NCBI GenBank assembly: GCA_022820665.1 | Contig: JAJEFB010000048.1 | Coordinates: 124,001 to 188,000, forward strand | Direction: 5' to 3' | Length of the DNA: 64,000 nucleotides | Source: Anaerolineae bacterium | Lineage (GTDB): Bacteria > Chloroflexota > Anaerolineae > Aggregatilineales > Phototrophicaceae | Part shown: in pieces, positions 8,759 through 16,710 of the stretch | Position numbering within the stretch: position 1 is the first letter of the stretch | Layout of the letters: each line of letters opens with the position of its first letter | Made by a program: the position numbers and the translations under genes | The notes under the pieces: generated by a model | Told to the model about the DNA's origin: nothing | Databases searched by the model: none | The model's input: the letters and a program-made list of their open reading frames with translations, nothing else

Positions 8759-10240
8759 TCATTGACGCCAGTCGTCGATCTCGTCGAAGGGATAGAAGGG
8801 ACGCGGCAGCTTTCGCCAGTTGAAGGATTTCAAATTGGAACTGGTGGGACCGGGCGCGTCTACCAAAATAATCTGCGCCGCGAAGGGCTCATAGTCGACC
8901 CGAAATGCCGAGGGCGTCTTCACCACCACGATGCGCGCCTCGCGCGGATCTAAACCGAGCGATGTATAGAGCGCCAAATCCCCCTGGAATACCGGGCGTT
9001 CCATGATCTGTAGAAAGATAGAGCCGGACTGGAGCACGACCGTGCGCCCGCGGTGGAACTCGCGACCGCGATACCCGGGTCCGGTGAAACGAAAGGTTCC
9101 GTCGGAAATCTGTAGAACCCGACCCGTTATCTCAGCTGGCTCCCACATGTCCGAGGACCAGGCGCCGACGCGCAGGCTCGTTTCCTTCCCTAGTCCCGCC
9201 TCGATTGCGCTGTCTACCGCCGCCGGATCGACGATATTGATGAGCGTCTCGACATCGACGCTGGCTTCGAGCAATGCGCTCAAGATGGCGGGGCTGTCGC
9301 CAGGGGCGCCGCCGCTGGGGGCGTCTGCCCCGTCAGCCAAAATCACCGGTCCCTGCGGCGCGCTGACAGCCGCGCGGACGGCATCCTCCAAAGGCGTCAA
9401 ATCAACGTACAATCGACTGCGCCGCCGCCAGAATTCCTCCGCGATTTTCTCCGCGATTTCGTTTGCCAATTGCTGGTCGCCGTCCGCCACGACCACGACG
9501 CTGCAACCGATATCGCTCAAATCCAGCCAGGGTTGGACATAAAATACCGACACATACAAGACATTTGGATGAGATTCAAAGTCCAGGGCGATTTCCATTA
9601 GCTCGCGAAAAGGTCCTTCTAACGTGACCGAGTTTTCTGGGGGCGCAATCAGGGGCAACTGGCAATATCCCATGACAGGCGCTGCCTCGCCACGAATGAC
9701 ATCCAGAAGTAACCGCATGCCAGCCGCGCCGGTTTCGTATAAATCGACGTGCGGGCAAGTGTGATAACCGACCAAGCCGTCGCTGGCTGCGACCATCTTG
9801 TCGGTCACATTCGCGTGCAGATCCAGCGAAGCGACGATTGGCGTGCCGGCGCCCACCAGTTCGCGCGCCCTGGCGAGGACGCTTCCCGAGGCGTCTTCGT
9901 CGCCCTCGGCGACCATCGCGCCATGCAATGCCAGGAACAGACCGTCCACGGGCAACTGCGCTTCCAGCCGCTCCAGCAGATCCTCGAGCAAGCCCTCAAA
10001 AACGTCGGAGCGAACATAGCCGGATGACACCGCGTTACAAGCCAATAACGGTGCGATGCCAAGGTCTTGTTCTCTGGCCACGTCGATAGCGCCGGCGACC
10101 TCAACCCTGTTGCCGGCCATGCGCGTCAGGATTTCCTCGCCCCGGTAGATATGACCGGCTTGAAACTGTTCCCAGGAACAGTCGATCGGCGTGAAGCTAT
10201 GCGATTCCTGCATGAATTGCCCGATGGCGATCTTGAGCAT
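8759..10240 (-). CDS. M81 family metallopeptidase-like protein (MlrC type)
   Basis: A 493-residue member of the MlrC family, named for the last step of microcystin breakdown but widespread in bacteria that do not degrade microcystin. Family landmarks are GQFMQESHSFTP at the N-terminus, FLALHGAMV, ASLDLHANVT, GYHTCPHVD and DAPSGGAPGDS in the C-terminal half; the His/Asp residues of the first four supply the predicted Zn site. Length is typical. It lies 39 bp downstream of the bicupin gene and is probably cotranscribed with it. In such settings the family is usually linked to catabolism of small amide or acid compounds rather than toxins; the true substrate is unknown. Confidence 0.88.
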   Translation of the reverse strand: MLKIAIGQFMQESHSFTPIDCSWEQFQAGHIYRGEEILTRMAGNRVEVAGAIDVAREQDLGIAPLLACNAVSSGYVRSDVFEGLLEDLLERLEAQLPVDGLFLALHGAMVAEGDEDASGSVLARARELVGAGTPIVASLDLHANVTDKMVAASDGLVGYHTCPHVDLYETGAAGMRLLLDVIRGEAAPVMGYCQLPLIAPPENSVTLEGPFRELMEIALDFESHPNVLYVSVFYVQPWLDLSDIGCSVVVVADGDQQLANEIAEKIAEEFWRRRSRLYVDLTPLEDAVRAAVSAPQGPVILADGADAPSGGAPGDSPAILSALLEASVDVETLINIVDPAAVDSAIEAGLGKETSLRVGAWSSDMWEPAEITGRVLQISDGTFRFTGPGYRGREFHRGRTVVLQSGSIFLQIMERPVFQGDLALYTSLGLDPREARIVVVKTPSAFRVDYEPFAAQIILVDAPGPTSSNLKSFNWRKLPRPFYPFDEIDDWRQ

Positions 10241-10279
10241 TTGGCGCCTCGCGGCTAGCGCATTCGAAACCTGCGCCGA

Positions 10280-10972
10280 TTAATCGTCATCCGGCTCGGT
10301 ACCATGCGCTGTCGCTGGATCGGTAATCGTGAGCGAGATGTACGTGAGCGGCCGATAGCCCCGGTTGACGATCTCGTGCGGGCAGGTCGCGGGAACGTAT
10401 TGGTATTGGTGCTCCGCAAGCGGTCCGGACAAGGTATTCAGCGACAGCTGCGCCGTGCCGGAGAGCAGGTAAATGATGCGGTCCTGCAGTTCGCAGTACC
10501 TGACAGGATCGGATTCGCCGGGGGCGAGTGTAATCTTCTGACAGAAGAAGTGCTCGTTGGAGGGCAAGTCATCGGTCTCGTATACGTTCACCAGGGTGGC
10601 GGCGCCTTGATGCGCCTCGGGCGGAAAATCGCTCGTCTTCCAGCGGGCATATTTGTGATTGGGCGCGACGACCACAAAGAGGCAAACATGCTCATCGCCA
10701 GCGAGCCAATAGTCGTGATATTTGTCGGGCGGCACCAGGAGAAAGTCGCCAGCGCGATAGACCGCTTTCGTAGCGCCAATCTCGATTTCCATGCTGCCTT
10801 GCGCCAGGAAGAGGATTTCGCTGGCATCTTCGTGAAGATGCGGCTTGTGACCGAGCGGGTCGTTGATGAACCAGTCGGAATCAGTCGTCCAGACCAAGCC
10901 GCGCCCGCGCGCGCGCTCGCCCCAGATCAACTGCTGGTTCATCCAGGCTTCGTAGTTGATTTCGGCGGTCAT
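10280..10972 (-). CDS. Bicupin protein
   Basis: A 230-residue cytoplasmic protein with two cupin folds. The first (about 30-105) holds a metal-site pattern: HLHEDASE followed by PPDKYHDYW, giving two His, a Glu and a distal His. The second (about 135-220) keeps the beta-barrel pattern (APGESDPVRYCELQDRIIYLLSG, then TCPHEIVN) but has lost the H-x-H, so it is probably structural or non-metal. Such proteins act as isomerases, dioxygenases or ligand-binding modules; function is not resolved. It heads the two-gene unit with the M81 protein. ATG at 10972 is the only good start. Confidence 0.75.
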   Translation of the reverse strand: MTAEINYEAWMNQQLIWGERARGRGLVWTTDSDWFINDPLGHKPHLHEDASEILFLAQGSMEIEIGATKAVYRAGDFLLVPPDKYHDYWLAGDEHVCLFVVVAPNHKYARWKTSDFPPEAHQGAATLVNVYETDDLPSNEHFFCQKITLAPGESDPVRYCELQDRIIYLLSGTAQLSLNTLSGPLAEHQYQYVPATCPHEIVNRGYRPLTYISLTITDPATAHGTEPDDD

Positions 10973-11044
10973 GACAGTCTCCGCTAGTTCAACTCAAATG
11001 ACATACTGTGGCGATAGGCGCATCTTCGCCAGCGCAATAAAAGA

Positions 11045-11080
11045 CTCAGGCGCGCTGTCCAACAAGACAGCGCGCCTGAG
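11045..11080 (-). terminator. Rho-independent terminator of the FxLYD protein gene
   Basis: A perfect 15-bp inverted repeat (CTCAGGCGCGCTGTC and its complement) with a six-base loop. Read on the minus strand the stem is followed by TCTTTTATT. It lies 64 bases after the stop of the gene at 11144-12523 and before the bicupin gene, separating the two transcripts. Confidence 0.85.
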
Positions 11081-11143
11081 TATAGGTCTTACTGGGGGAC
11101 AGCTTCAAGTCTGAAGCTGTCGCTTGCTTGCGCCGTTGCTCGT

Positions 11144-12523
11144 TCAGCCGCCACCTTCACTACTCCCGTGTTCGCCGGAGCCTTCGCTTCCGCTGCTTCC
11201 GCCATGCTCGCCCGCACCTTCAGCGCCGCCGCCTTCGCCCATGCCGAACTCGGCGTGCGGCGTCCAGGTAGCAAAGGGCTGGTCCGTGGCGGGCATGGTT
11301 AGTGACAGCTGATAGCCGGGTGGTATATCAGTGGGGTTGGTTGGTCCCAGTTCCACGCCGTTGGCGAGGCGGATCTCCACCCGCGCCCGCGTCAGGGTGG
11401 CTTTGGTCATATTGACGAGCTTGCCGATGAAGCGGTTGTTGGCTTCATCGTAGCGCATGACCAAGCGGGCGCCATTGCTTGTGACATCGTAGATTTGGTT
11501 GGTTGCCAGTGCATTGGCGCCACTGCCTTCGGCGGAGTCGCCGCCACTGCCCTCAGTGCCTTCGCCGCCGCGTCCGCCGTGCTCGCCCGCTCCCTCAGCG
11601 CCGCTGCCTCCGCCTGCGCCTTCGGTGTTGACTGGTCCGGGTCCGCCGCAGTCGAAGACTTCGGGATGGATCTCCCAGGCGTCAAAGGAGAGGCCGGCGG
11701 CCAGCGGTTCGTCAGCCACCAGGAGTTCGACCGGGACGCGCTGTCCGGGAGCCAGGTCGCCAACCGGCTGGGGTCCCAGTTCAATCACAGTCTGCGCGCC
11801 CTGCTTCAGGTTGAGTTCGATCTGAACGAAGCAGAGTGTCGTGTCGCCGGGGTTTTCCACGAAGCCGGCGAACGCGCCCGTTGCCGGGTCGTAAGCCATG
11901 GAGGTTCTGACGCCATTGACGATGCCGCCCCAGCTTTCATCGAGTCCTAGGATGGGGCTGGAGGGATCGCCGCTTTCGCCTGCGCCTTCAGTGCCTTCGC
12001 CGCCTTGTCCGCCGTGCTCGCCGGGACCTTCACTGCCGGAAGCGCCTTCGCCCGAGCCGACTTCGGCATGGGGCGTCCAGGCGTCAAAGGGCTGGGCGCC
12101 AGCATCCAGGACGATGTCCAGGACCTGTCCCGCCCTCAAATCGGTCGGTGTGGTTGGACCCAGTTCCAAGCCATTGGAGAGGTGGATTTCCACCCGAACC
12201 CGTGTCAGGGTCGTGTTGCTGGTATTCTCGACCGTGCCGATGAATTGATTGCTGGCGGCATCGTAGCCGAGGATCAAGCGAGCGCCATTGACTGTGACAT
12301 CGTAGGTTTGGTCTAGCGCCAGAGCATTGGCTCCAGCACCTTCGGTGGCATCGCCGCCGCCACTTTCGCGACCGCCCTCGTTGCTTTCGGTGCGATGTTC
12401 GCCCCCTCCTTCGGAGGAATTGGACTCCTGTCCTTGTACGAATCCGCCGATGCTGTAGGCGCTGATCAAAATGATGATGATCATCATCGCGAGAGTCGCG
12501 CTCCACATCTTTTTGCTCTTCAT
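11144..12523 (-). CDS. Secreted protein with three FxLYD-like domains and Gly/Glu-rich linkers
   Basis: A 459-residue exported protein of unknown function. Residues 1-31 form a signal peptide or N-terminal anchor (KSKK, then a long hydrophobic run). Three related beta-rich domains follow at about 65-154, 189-290 and 336-425; each contains a YDVTxNGARLxxxYDxxxNxFIG-like core, a V/L-E-N step and GLELGP, and ends in FDAWTPHAE or a close variant. The middle copy is more divergent and has two Cys residues. They are joined by low-complexity linkers built from GEHGG and GTEGAG units; the C-terminal tail is the same. Strong RBS GGAGGTGT. The pattern suggests a surface or periplasmic adhesion or sensing protein. 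It is divergent from the DeoR-like regulator. Confidence 0.8.
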   Translation of the reverse strand: MKSKKMWSATLAMMIIIILISAYSIGGFVQGQESNSSEGGGEHRTESNEGGRESGGGDATEGAGANALALDQTYDVTVNGARLILGYDAASNQFIGTVENTSNTTLTRVRVEIHLSNGLELGPTTPTDLRAGQVLDIVLDAGAQPFDAWTPHAEVGSGEGASGSEGPGEHGGQGGEGTEGAGESGDPSSPILGLDESWGGIVNGVRTSMAYDPATGAFAGFVENPGDTTLCFVQIELNLKQGAQTVIELGPQPVGDLAPGQRVPVELLVADEPLAAGLSFDAWEIHPEVFDCGGPGPVNTEGAGGGSGAEGAGEHGGRGGEGTEGSGGDSAEGSGANALATNQIYDVTSNGARLVMRYDEANNRFIGKLVNMTKATLTRARVEIRLANGVELGPTNPTDIPPGYQLSLTMPATDQPFATWTPHAEFGMGEGGGAEGAGEHGGSSGSEGSGEHGSSEGGG

Positions 12524-12851
12524 GTCTACACCTCCACTTTCTGAACTTTGCTGAGGAAATATCTCCTCATTACCCGCAGCCTAGCAATCAAATGTCGCAG
12601 AATTATCGCAGTTTGCGGGCAATTGGATGGGACTCGAGTGCTCGCCCGTTATTAGCAGCGCGGAAGCCGTATTTGCCTTATCCTCAACTGTAATAAAAGT
12701 ATCCGGGTCAATAGAACGCGAAGGACCTGAGAGGTCGTCCCACCATGGCTCATCTGTATTCGGTGGCTTGGCTCGGCTAATGGCGGTGTTCGATGCTGCT
12801 AGCCGGGTATTTCATGGTCTCGAAATTCCCGGCTCTCTTGCTGGCGAGTTT

Positions 12852-12880
12852 TTGACAAGGAGATCAGAAGGCGACATAAT
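12852..12880 (+). promoter_or_regulatory. Sigma-70 promoter of the DeoR-like regulator
   Basis: TTGACA (12852-12857), a 17-base spacer and CATAAT (12875-12880): a perfect -35 box with optimal spacing and a one-mismatch -10. It reads toward the regulator gene 46 bases downstream. The rest of the 402-bp gap between the divergent genes (12524-12851) shows no further gene or clear signal. Confidence 0.7.
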
Positions 12881-12920
12881 TGAACATAATCAGAAAAATT
12901 CAATCTCAAATGAACATAAA
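12874..12920. promoter_or_regulatory. Candidate operator: three helically phased ACATAAT repeats
   Basis: ACATAAT at 12874-12880 and 12884-12890 and ACATAAA at 12914-12920 are spaced 10 and 30 bases apart, so they lie on one face of the helix. The latter two extend to TGAACATAA. The first overlaps the -10 box of the regulator promoter. Placement suits autorepression by the DeoR-type protein encoded immediately downstream. Confidence 0.5.
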
Positions 12921-12925
12921 CAATC

Positions 12926-14647
12926 ATGCTGCTTGAAGAGCGCGAAAATATCATCTTGCAAAACATCAACGCGAAGGGCACGGCTACTGTACGGCAATTG
13001 GCGCGAGCCTGCGATGTCACAGAGGTGACGGTTCGACGTGATCTCAAGCGTTTGGAAGAAAGCAAGCTCCTCAAGCGGGTATTCGGCGGCGCGGTCAGCA
13101 TCGAACGCAGCCAGCACAAAGCGCCGCAATATGCCGCCGGGACCTCGGAGGCGCCAGCGCTGCCTAATGCCGATGCCTTGATTGTGACCACTATCGATAC
13201 GCGCGACGCGCATACCTTGCGCGAACGGGCAATCCGGCAAGACATCCCCTTGATTGCCGAGGGCAATCCGCAAGATGGCGCCGTCTACCTGGGAATTGAC
13301 AATTACGAGGCTGGCTGCCAATTGGGGCTATGGAGCGCAAACCATCTTCGTCGTCACGGTTTCGCCAATGCGCATGTGCTGGATATCGGCGTTATGTCCA
13401 TGTCGGCCACCAGACTGCGCAGCAAAGGCTTTCTCGACGGCTTGTCGGCTGGCGCAGGCGACGAAGCAGCCGCTTTGTCAATTGACGGAAAGGGGCGCTA
13501 TAACAGCGCTTATCATATAGCCTTGGACGCTTTGCGCCTGCATCCCGAGATCAATCTGATATTTGGCATTAATGACGACTCGATCCTGGCGGGCATGCAG
13601 GCTTATCACGATTTGGGGCGCGACAAGTCCATGTTGATTGCCGTTTCCATCGGCGGGGAAGGCAATACGATATTTGACGCGCTGATGGGGGAGGGCCCGC
13701 TCAAGGCTTGCATGGCGATGTTCCCGGAGGTCGTGGGTCGTCTGGCGATTGATACGGTCCGCTATCTTTGGCGCGCGGACCGGGGCGATTTCAACGTCAT
13801 CACCCCGACCGCTCTGCTAACTGCCGAAAACATCAATCAATTCTATGTCAAGAAGGAGAATGACTGGCAGTTCGTTGACGAGGATATCATCAGGACAGTT
13901 TCTCTGCCCTGGCGCGCGGAGGATCTGCGCGGGGCGGAAGCGCGCAAAAGGCGCATTTCTTTCTCCATTAGTTTTCGTACGCACGAATGGTACCAGAATC
14001 TGGCCAAAGCGATGCACGCGCGCGCCAAATCGGTCGGTGTTGAGTTCTCGGTCGTGGACGTAAACGAGGACATTCGGCAAGAGATTCGAGAACTGCAACG
14101 CATCATCGGCAAGCTGGCCGCAAGCTATATTCGCGAAGGCGAGACGGTCATCCTCGATGCCGGTACGACCACCATGAATATGACGCAATTCTTGAAGCAG
14201 CGTCAGAATATCACGGTGATTACCAACTCGCCGGATATCTTTGCCGGCTTGCGGCCAAATCCATCGATCAAACTGATTCTCTCGGGCGGCGCATTTGATC
14301 GAGAAGCGCAAGCTTTCGCGGGGCGCCAAGTACACGCGCTTTTCAAGGAGATGCGCGTCGACAAAGCGTTTATTGGCGCCGAGGGATTCTCGTCGTCATT
14401 TGGGCTGTCCGCGCAGAATGCCAATGTGGCGGAAGTCCGCCGATCGATGATTGGTGCCGCGCGCGAGGTTGTGGTTCTGGCGGATCATACCTTGCTCGGC
14501 GTCGATTCCGATGTGCATGTGACCGACATTGTCAATGTCGATACCTTGATCACCGACATGGGCGTTTTGCCGTCGCAACGGCTCGAATACGCTCAAAGCG
14601 GAAAGAACATACTGGTCGCGGGTCAGGTGCCCGCAGCCGATGAATGA
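12926..14647 (+). CDS. DeoR-type regulator with an inserted, circularly permuted sugar-binding-protein domain
   Basis: A 573-residue predicted transcriptional regulator, about twice the usual DeoR length. Residues 1-57 are a DeoR winged HTH (ERENIILQNI, VTEVTVRRDLKRLEE, RVFGGAV). Residues about 390-550 are the DeoR effector domain (RIIGKLAASYIREGETVILDAGTTT cannot be aligned elsewhere; key pieces LDAGTTT, SGGAFD, ADHTLLG). Between them lies a RbsB/LacI-type periplasmic-binding fold: 82-320 matches residues about 111-330 of the adjacent transport protein (shared FGINDDS, AMFPE), while 343-385 matches that protein's N-terminal residues 58-99 (shared HEWYQN). The two parts are in swapped order, so the domain is circularly permuted. 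No signal peptide, so it is a cytoplasmic sensor. It probably controls the downstream operon in response to the transported sugar or sugar acid. No strong RBS is seen. Confidence 0.9.
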   Translation: MLLEERENIILQNINAKGTATVRQLARACDVTEVTVRRDLKRLEESKLLKRVFGGAVSIERSQHKAPQYAAGTSEAPALPNADALIVTTIDTRDAHTLRERAIRQDIPLIAEGNPQDGAVYLGIDNYEAGCQLGLWSANHLRRHGFANAHVLDIGVMSMSATRLRSKGFLDGLSAGAGDEAAALSIDGKGRYNSAYHIALDALRLHPEINLIFGINDDSILAGMQAYHDLGRDKSMLIAVSIGGEGNTIFDALMGEGPLKACMAMFPEVVGRLAIDTVRYLWRADRGDFNVITPTALLTAENINQFYVKKENDWQFVDEDIIRTVSLPWRAEDLRGAEARKRRISFSISFRTHEWYQNLAKAMHARAKSVGVEFSVVDVNEDIRQEIRELQRIIGKLAASYIREGETVILDAGTTTMNMTQFLKQRQNITVITNSPDIFAGLRPNPSIKLILSGGAFDREAQAFAGRQVHALFKEMRVDKAFIGAEGFSSSFGLSAQNANVAEVRRSMIGAAREVVVLADHTLLGVDSDVHVTDIVNVDTLITDMGVLPSQRLEYAQSGKNILVAGQVPAADE

Positions 14648-14680
14648 AGCAATGGAGATGAGAGCCAAGGATATGGTGAT

Positions 14681-15748
14681 ATGAAACTGGGGCTCGGTTT
14701 GTACCGTCACATGCTGGACCGCGACAACTATCGTTTCGCCAAGCAAGCCGGCGCAACGCATATCGTAGCGCACCTCGCGGATTATTTCCGGCCGGGCAAG
14801 ATGTCCACAGCCAGCGGCGATGAAGTTTGGGGACAGGCTACGGGCAGCACTCATTGGACTTACGATGAGTTGCGCGCCTTGCGAGCGGAGATCAATGACG
14901 AGGGATTGGAGCTGGCGGCGCTGGAAAACTTTGATCCCGGCCACTGGTACGATGTCCTGTTGGATGGACCCAGAAAGCGGGAACAACTGGAGAATATCAA
15001 GAAGACGATCCGCAATATGGGGCGCGCCAGTATACCCTGCATGGGCTATTATTTCAGCATCGCCGGCGTTTGGGGCCGGACGGAAATCCAATCCGCCAGG
15101 GGCGATGCCACCGCTGTCGGCTTCCTCGAGAGCCAGACCCCGGCAGAGACGCCGATCCCCAATGGCACCGTCTGGAATATGGTCGTTGACGAAACGGCGC
15201 CGCCCGGCTACCTGCCGGAAGTGACACATGAGGAGATCTGGGGGCGGCTGGAAGACTTCTTGACGAGCATCGTGCCGGTTGCCGAAGAATCGGGCGTGCG
15301 CCTGGCTTCGCACCCGGACGATCCTCCGCTTCCAGTATTGCGCGGCATGGCGCGTCTGGTCACGCAGCCGCAGCATTATCAGCGCCTCTTGGATTTGGCG
15401 CCCAGCCATCACAATTCGCTGGAAATGTGCCTGGGAACGATTTCTGAAATGGCCGAGGGCGAGTTCGATCTTTACGAAGCCGTGGATCGCTACAGCAAGG
15501 GGGGCAATATCGCCTACATTCATTTTCGCAATGTGCGCGGCAAAGTGCCCAATTACGAAGAGGTATTTGTGGACGAGGGCGATATCGATATGTTCCGCGT
15601 CCTGCAAATCTTGCACGAGAACGGTTTCGAAGGCGTGCTGGTTCCCGATCATACGCCGCAGATGACATGCGACGATCCCTGGCGCGCCGGCATGGCGCAC
15701 GCGCTGGGCTGGATGAGCGGCTCGTTGAACGCCATACAGCGCGCTTGA
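14681..15748 (+). CDS. uxuA: Mannonate dehydratase
   Basis: Predicted cytoplasmic UxuA-family enzyme converting D-mannonate to 2-keto-3-deoxygluconate in hexuronate catabolism. The 355-residue length fits the family. The TIM-barrel start (LGLGLYRHMLDRDNYRFAKQ), WTYDELRALRAEI, the RLASHPDDPP metal-site region, SLEMCLGTISEM and IHFRNVRG, and the terminal VPDHTP are all characteristic, with His and Cys residues available for the divalent metal site. It begins 33 bases after the regulator and is the first enzyme of the sugar-acid locus. KDG kinase and aldolase, needed to finish the route, are not in the window. Some UxuA homologues act on related aldonates, so the precise substrate is an inference. 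Confidence 0.9.
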   Translation: MKLGLGLYRHMLDRDNYRFAKQAGATHIVAHLADYFRPGKMSTASGDEVWGQATGSTHWTYDELRALRAEINDEGLELAALENFDPGHWYDVLLDGPRKREQLENIKKTIRNMGRASIPCMGYYFSIAGVWGRTEIQSARGDATAVGFLESQTPAETPIPNGTVWNMVVDETAPPGYLPEVTHEEIWGRLEDFLTSIVPVAEESGVRLASHPDDPPLPVLRGMARLVTQPQHYQRLLDLAPSHHNSLEMCLGTISEMAEGEFDLYEAVDRYSKGGNIAYIHFRNVRGKVPNYEEVFVDEGDIDMFRVLQILHENGFEGVLVPDHTPQMTCDDPWRAGMAHALGWMSGSLNAIQRA

Positions 15749-15810
15749 GTACGGCAATCACATGAGAACTACTTGCGACGAAAACGCAGTTATGAGGGAC
15801 CGGGGAAGGG

Positions 15811-16647
15811 ATGACCAAGCTGAACCAGCGGCCAAACGCAGAATCGCGGCGCTTGGCCGATTTTATCGGCAAGGCAGCTGTGGTGACGGGCGCTGCCCAG
15901 GGAATCGGCGCCGGCTGCGCCAAAGAACTGGCCGCGCGGGGTTGTGACGTCCTGTTGGCGGATATCAAAGCCGGGGGGCTCGAGAAGCAAGTTGAGGCAT
16001 TGGGGAGAGCCTTTCCCGATCGCAGGATCGAAGGCTGTGTGCTGGATGTGCGTCAGCAGCGGGACTGCTTTGATATGGCGGAACATGCGCGGGAAACCTT
16101 AGGTTCAATTGACATCATGGTGAACTCGGCCGGCATCATCAGCCCTTGCGCCTCAACGGACGTGACACAAGACGATTGGGAGAACCTTTTGAGTATCAAC
16201 CTGAGCGGCGTCTTTTTTTGCTGTCAGGCGGCGGCGCGCCTGATGCGAGAAAGGGGCGGCGTCATCATCAATCTCAGTTCGATCGCCTCAAAAGCGGCCT
16301 GGCCCGGCCGGGTCTCCTATGCCACGGCAAAAGCCGGCATCACCGCGATTACCGAATCCCTGGCAGTCGAATGGGCGTCGCTGGGGATCCGCGTCAATGC
16401 GGTCGCGCCGGCTTGGGTGAATACCGAGATACTGCGGCAGGGCGTAGAGCAGGGCGTAGTGGCTGTGGACAAATTGAATCGCGCCATCCCCCTGGGTCGG
16501 GTCGCCGAGGTCGATGATGTGTGCGACGCGATCGCCTTTTTGGTCTCCGATGCGGCGCGTTACATCACCGGACAAGTGATCTACGTCGATGGCGGCTACC
16601 TGGCTGGGGCGCCGGACGCGTCGATACGCGCGGGTGGAAAAAGCTGA
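15811..16647 (+). CDS. SDR-family oxidoreductase
   Basis: Classical short-chain dehydrogenase, cytoplasmic, NAD(P)(H)-dependent. Motifs visible: cofactor loop TGAAQGIGAG, NSAG for the central strand, a catalytic Ser in NLSSIASKAAW, SYATAKAG (Tyr-x-x-x-Lys), and the PAWVNT segment after the active site. It has about 15 extra N-terminal residues before the Rossmann fold (MTKLNQRPNAESRR), so the start may lie slightly downstream. In this place beside uxuA it most likely interconverts fructuronate/mannonate-like keto and hydroxy acids, the role of UxuB, but SDR sequence alone does not fix the substrate. Confidence 0.85.
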   Translation: MTKLNQRPNAESRRLADFIGKAAVVTGAAQGIGAGCAKELAARGCDVLLADIKAGGLEKQVEALGRAFPDRRIEGCVLDVRQQRDCFDMAEHARETLGSIDIMVNSAGIISPCASTDVTQDDWENLLSINLSGVFFCCQAAARLMRERGGVIINLSSIASKAAWPGRVSYATAKAGITAITESLAVEWASLGIRVNAVAPAWVNTEILRQGVEQGVVAVDKLNRAIPLGRVAEVDDVCDAIAFLVSDAARYITGQVIYVDGGYLAGAPDASIRAGGKS

Positions 16648-16710
16648 TGTGTCTAATCTGGAACCTGGCCAAGGTTGATCGGCGCAGTCGCCCAGCGCAA
16701 GAGGTGAAGA

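Noticed and set aside
8759..10240. Microcystin degradation (mlrC)
   Set aside because: Only an M81 homologue is present; mlrA, mlrB and mlrD are absent and the family is broad.
14396..15757. 453-codon minus-strand frame over uxuA
   Set aside because: Antisense shadow; UxuA motifs are unmistakable on the plus strand.
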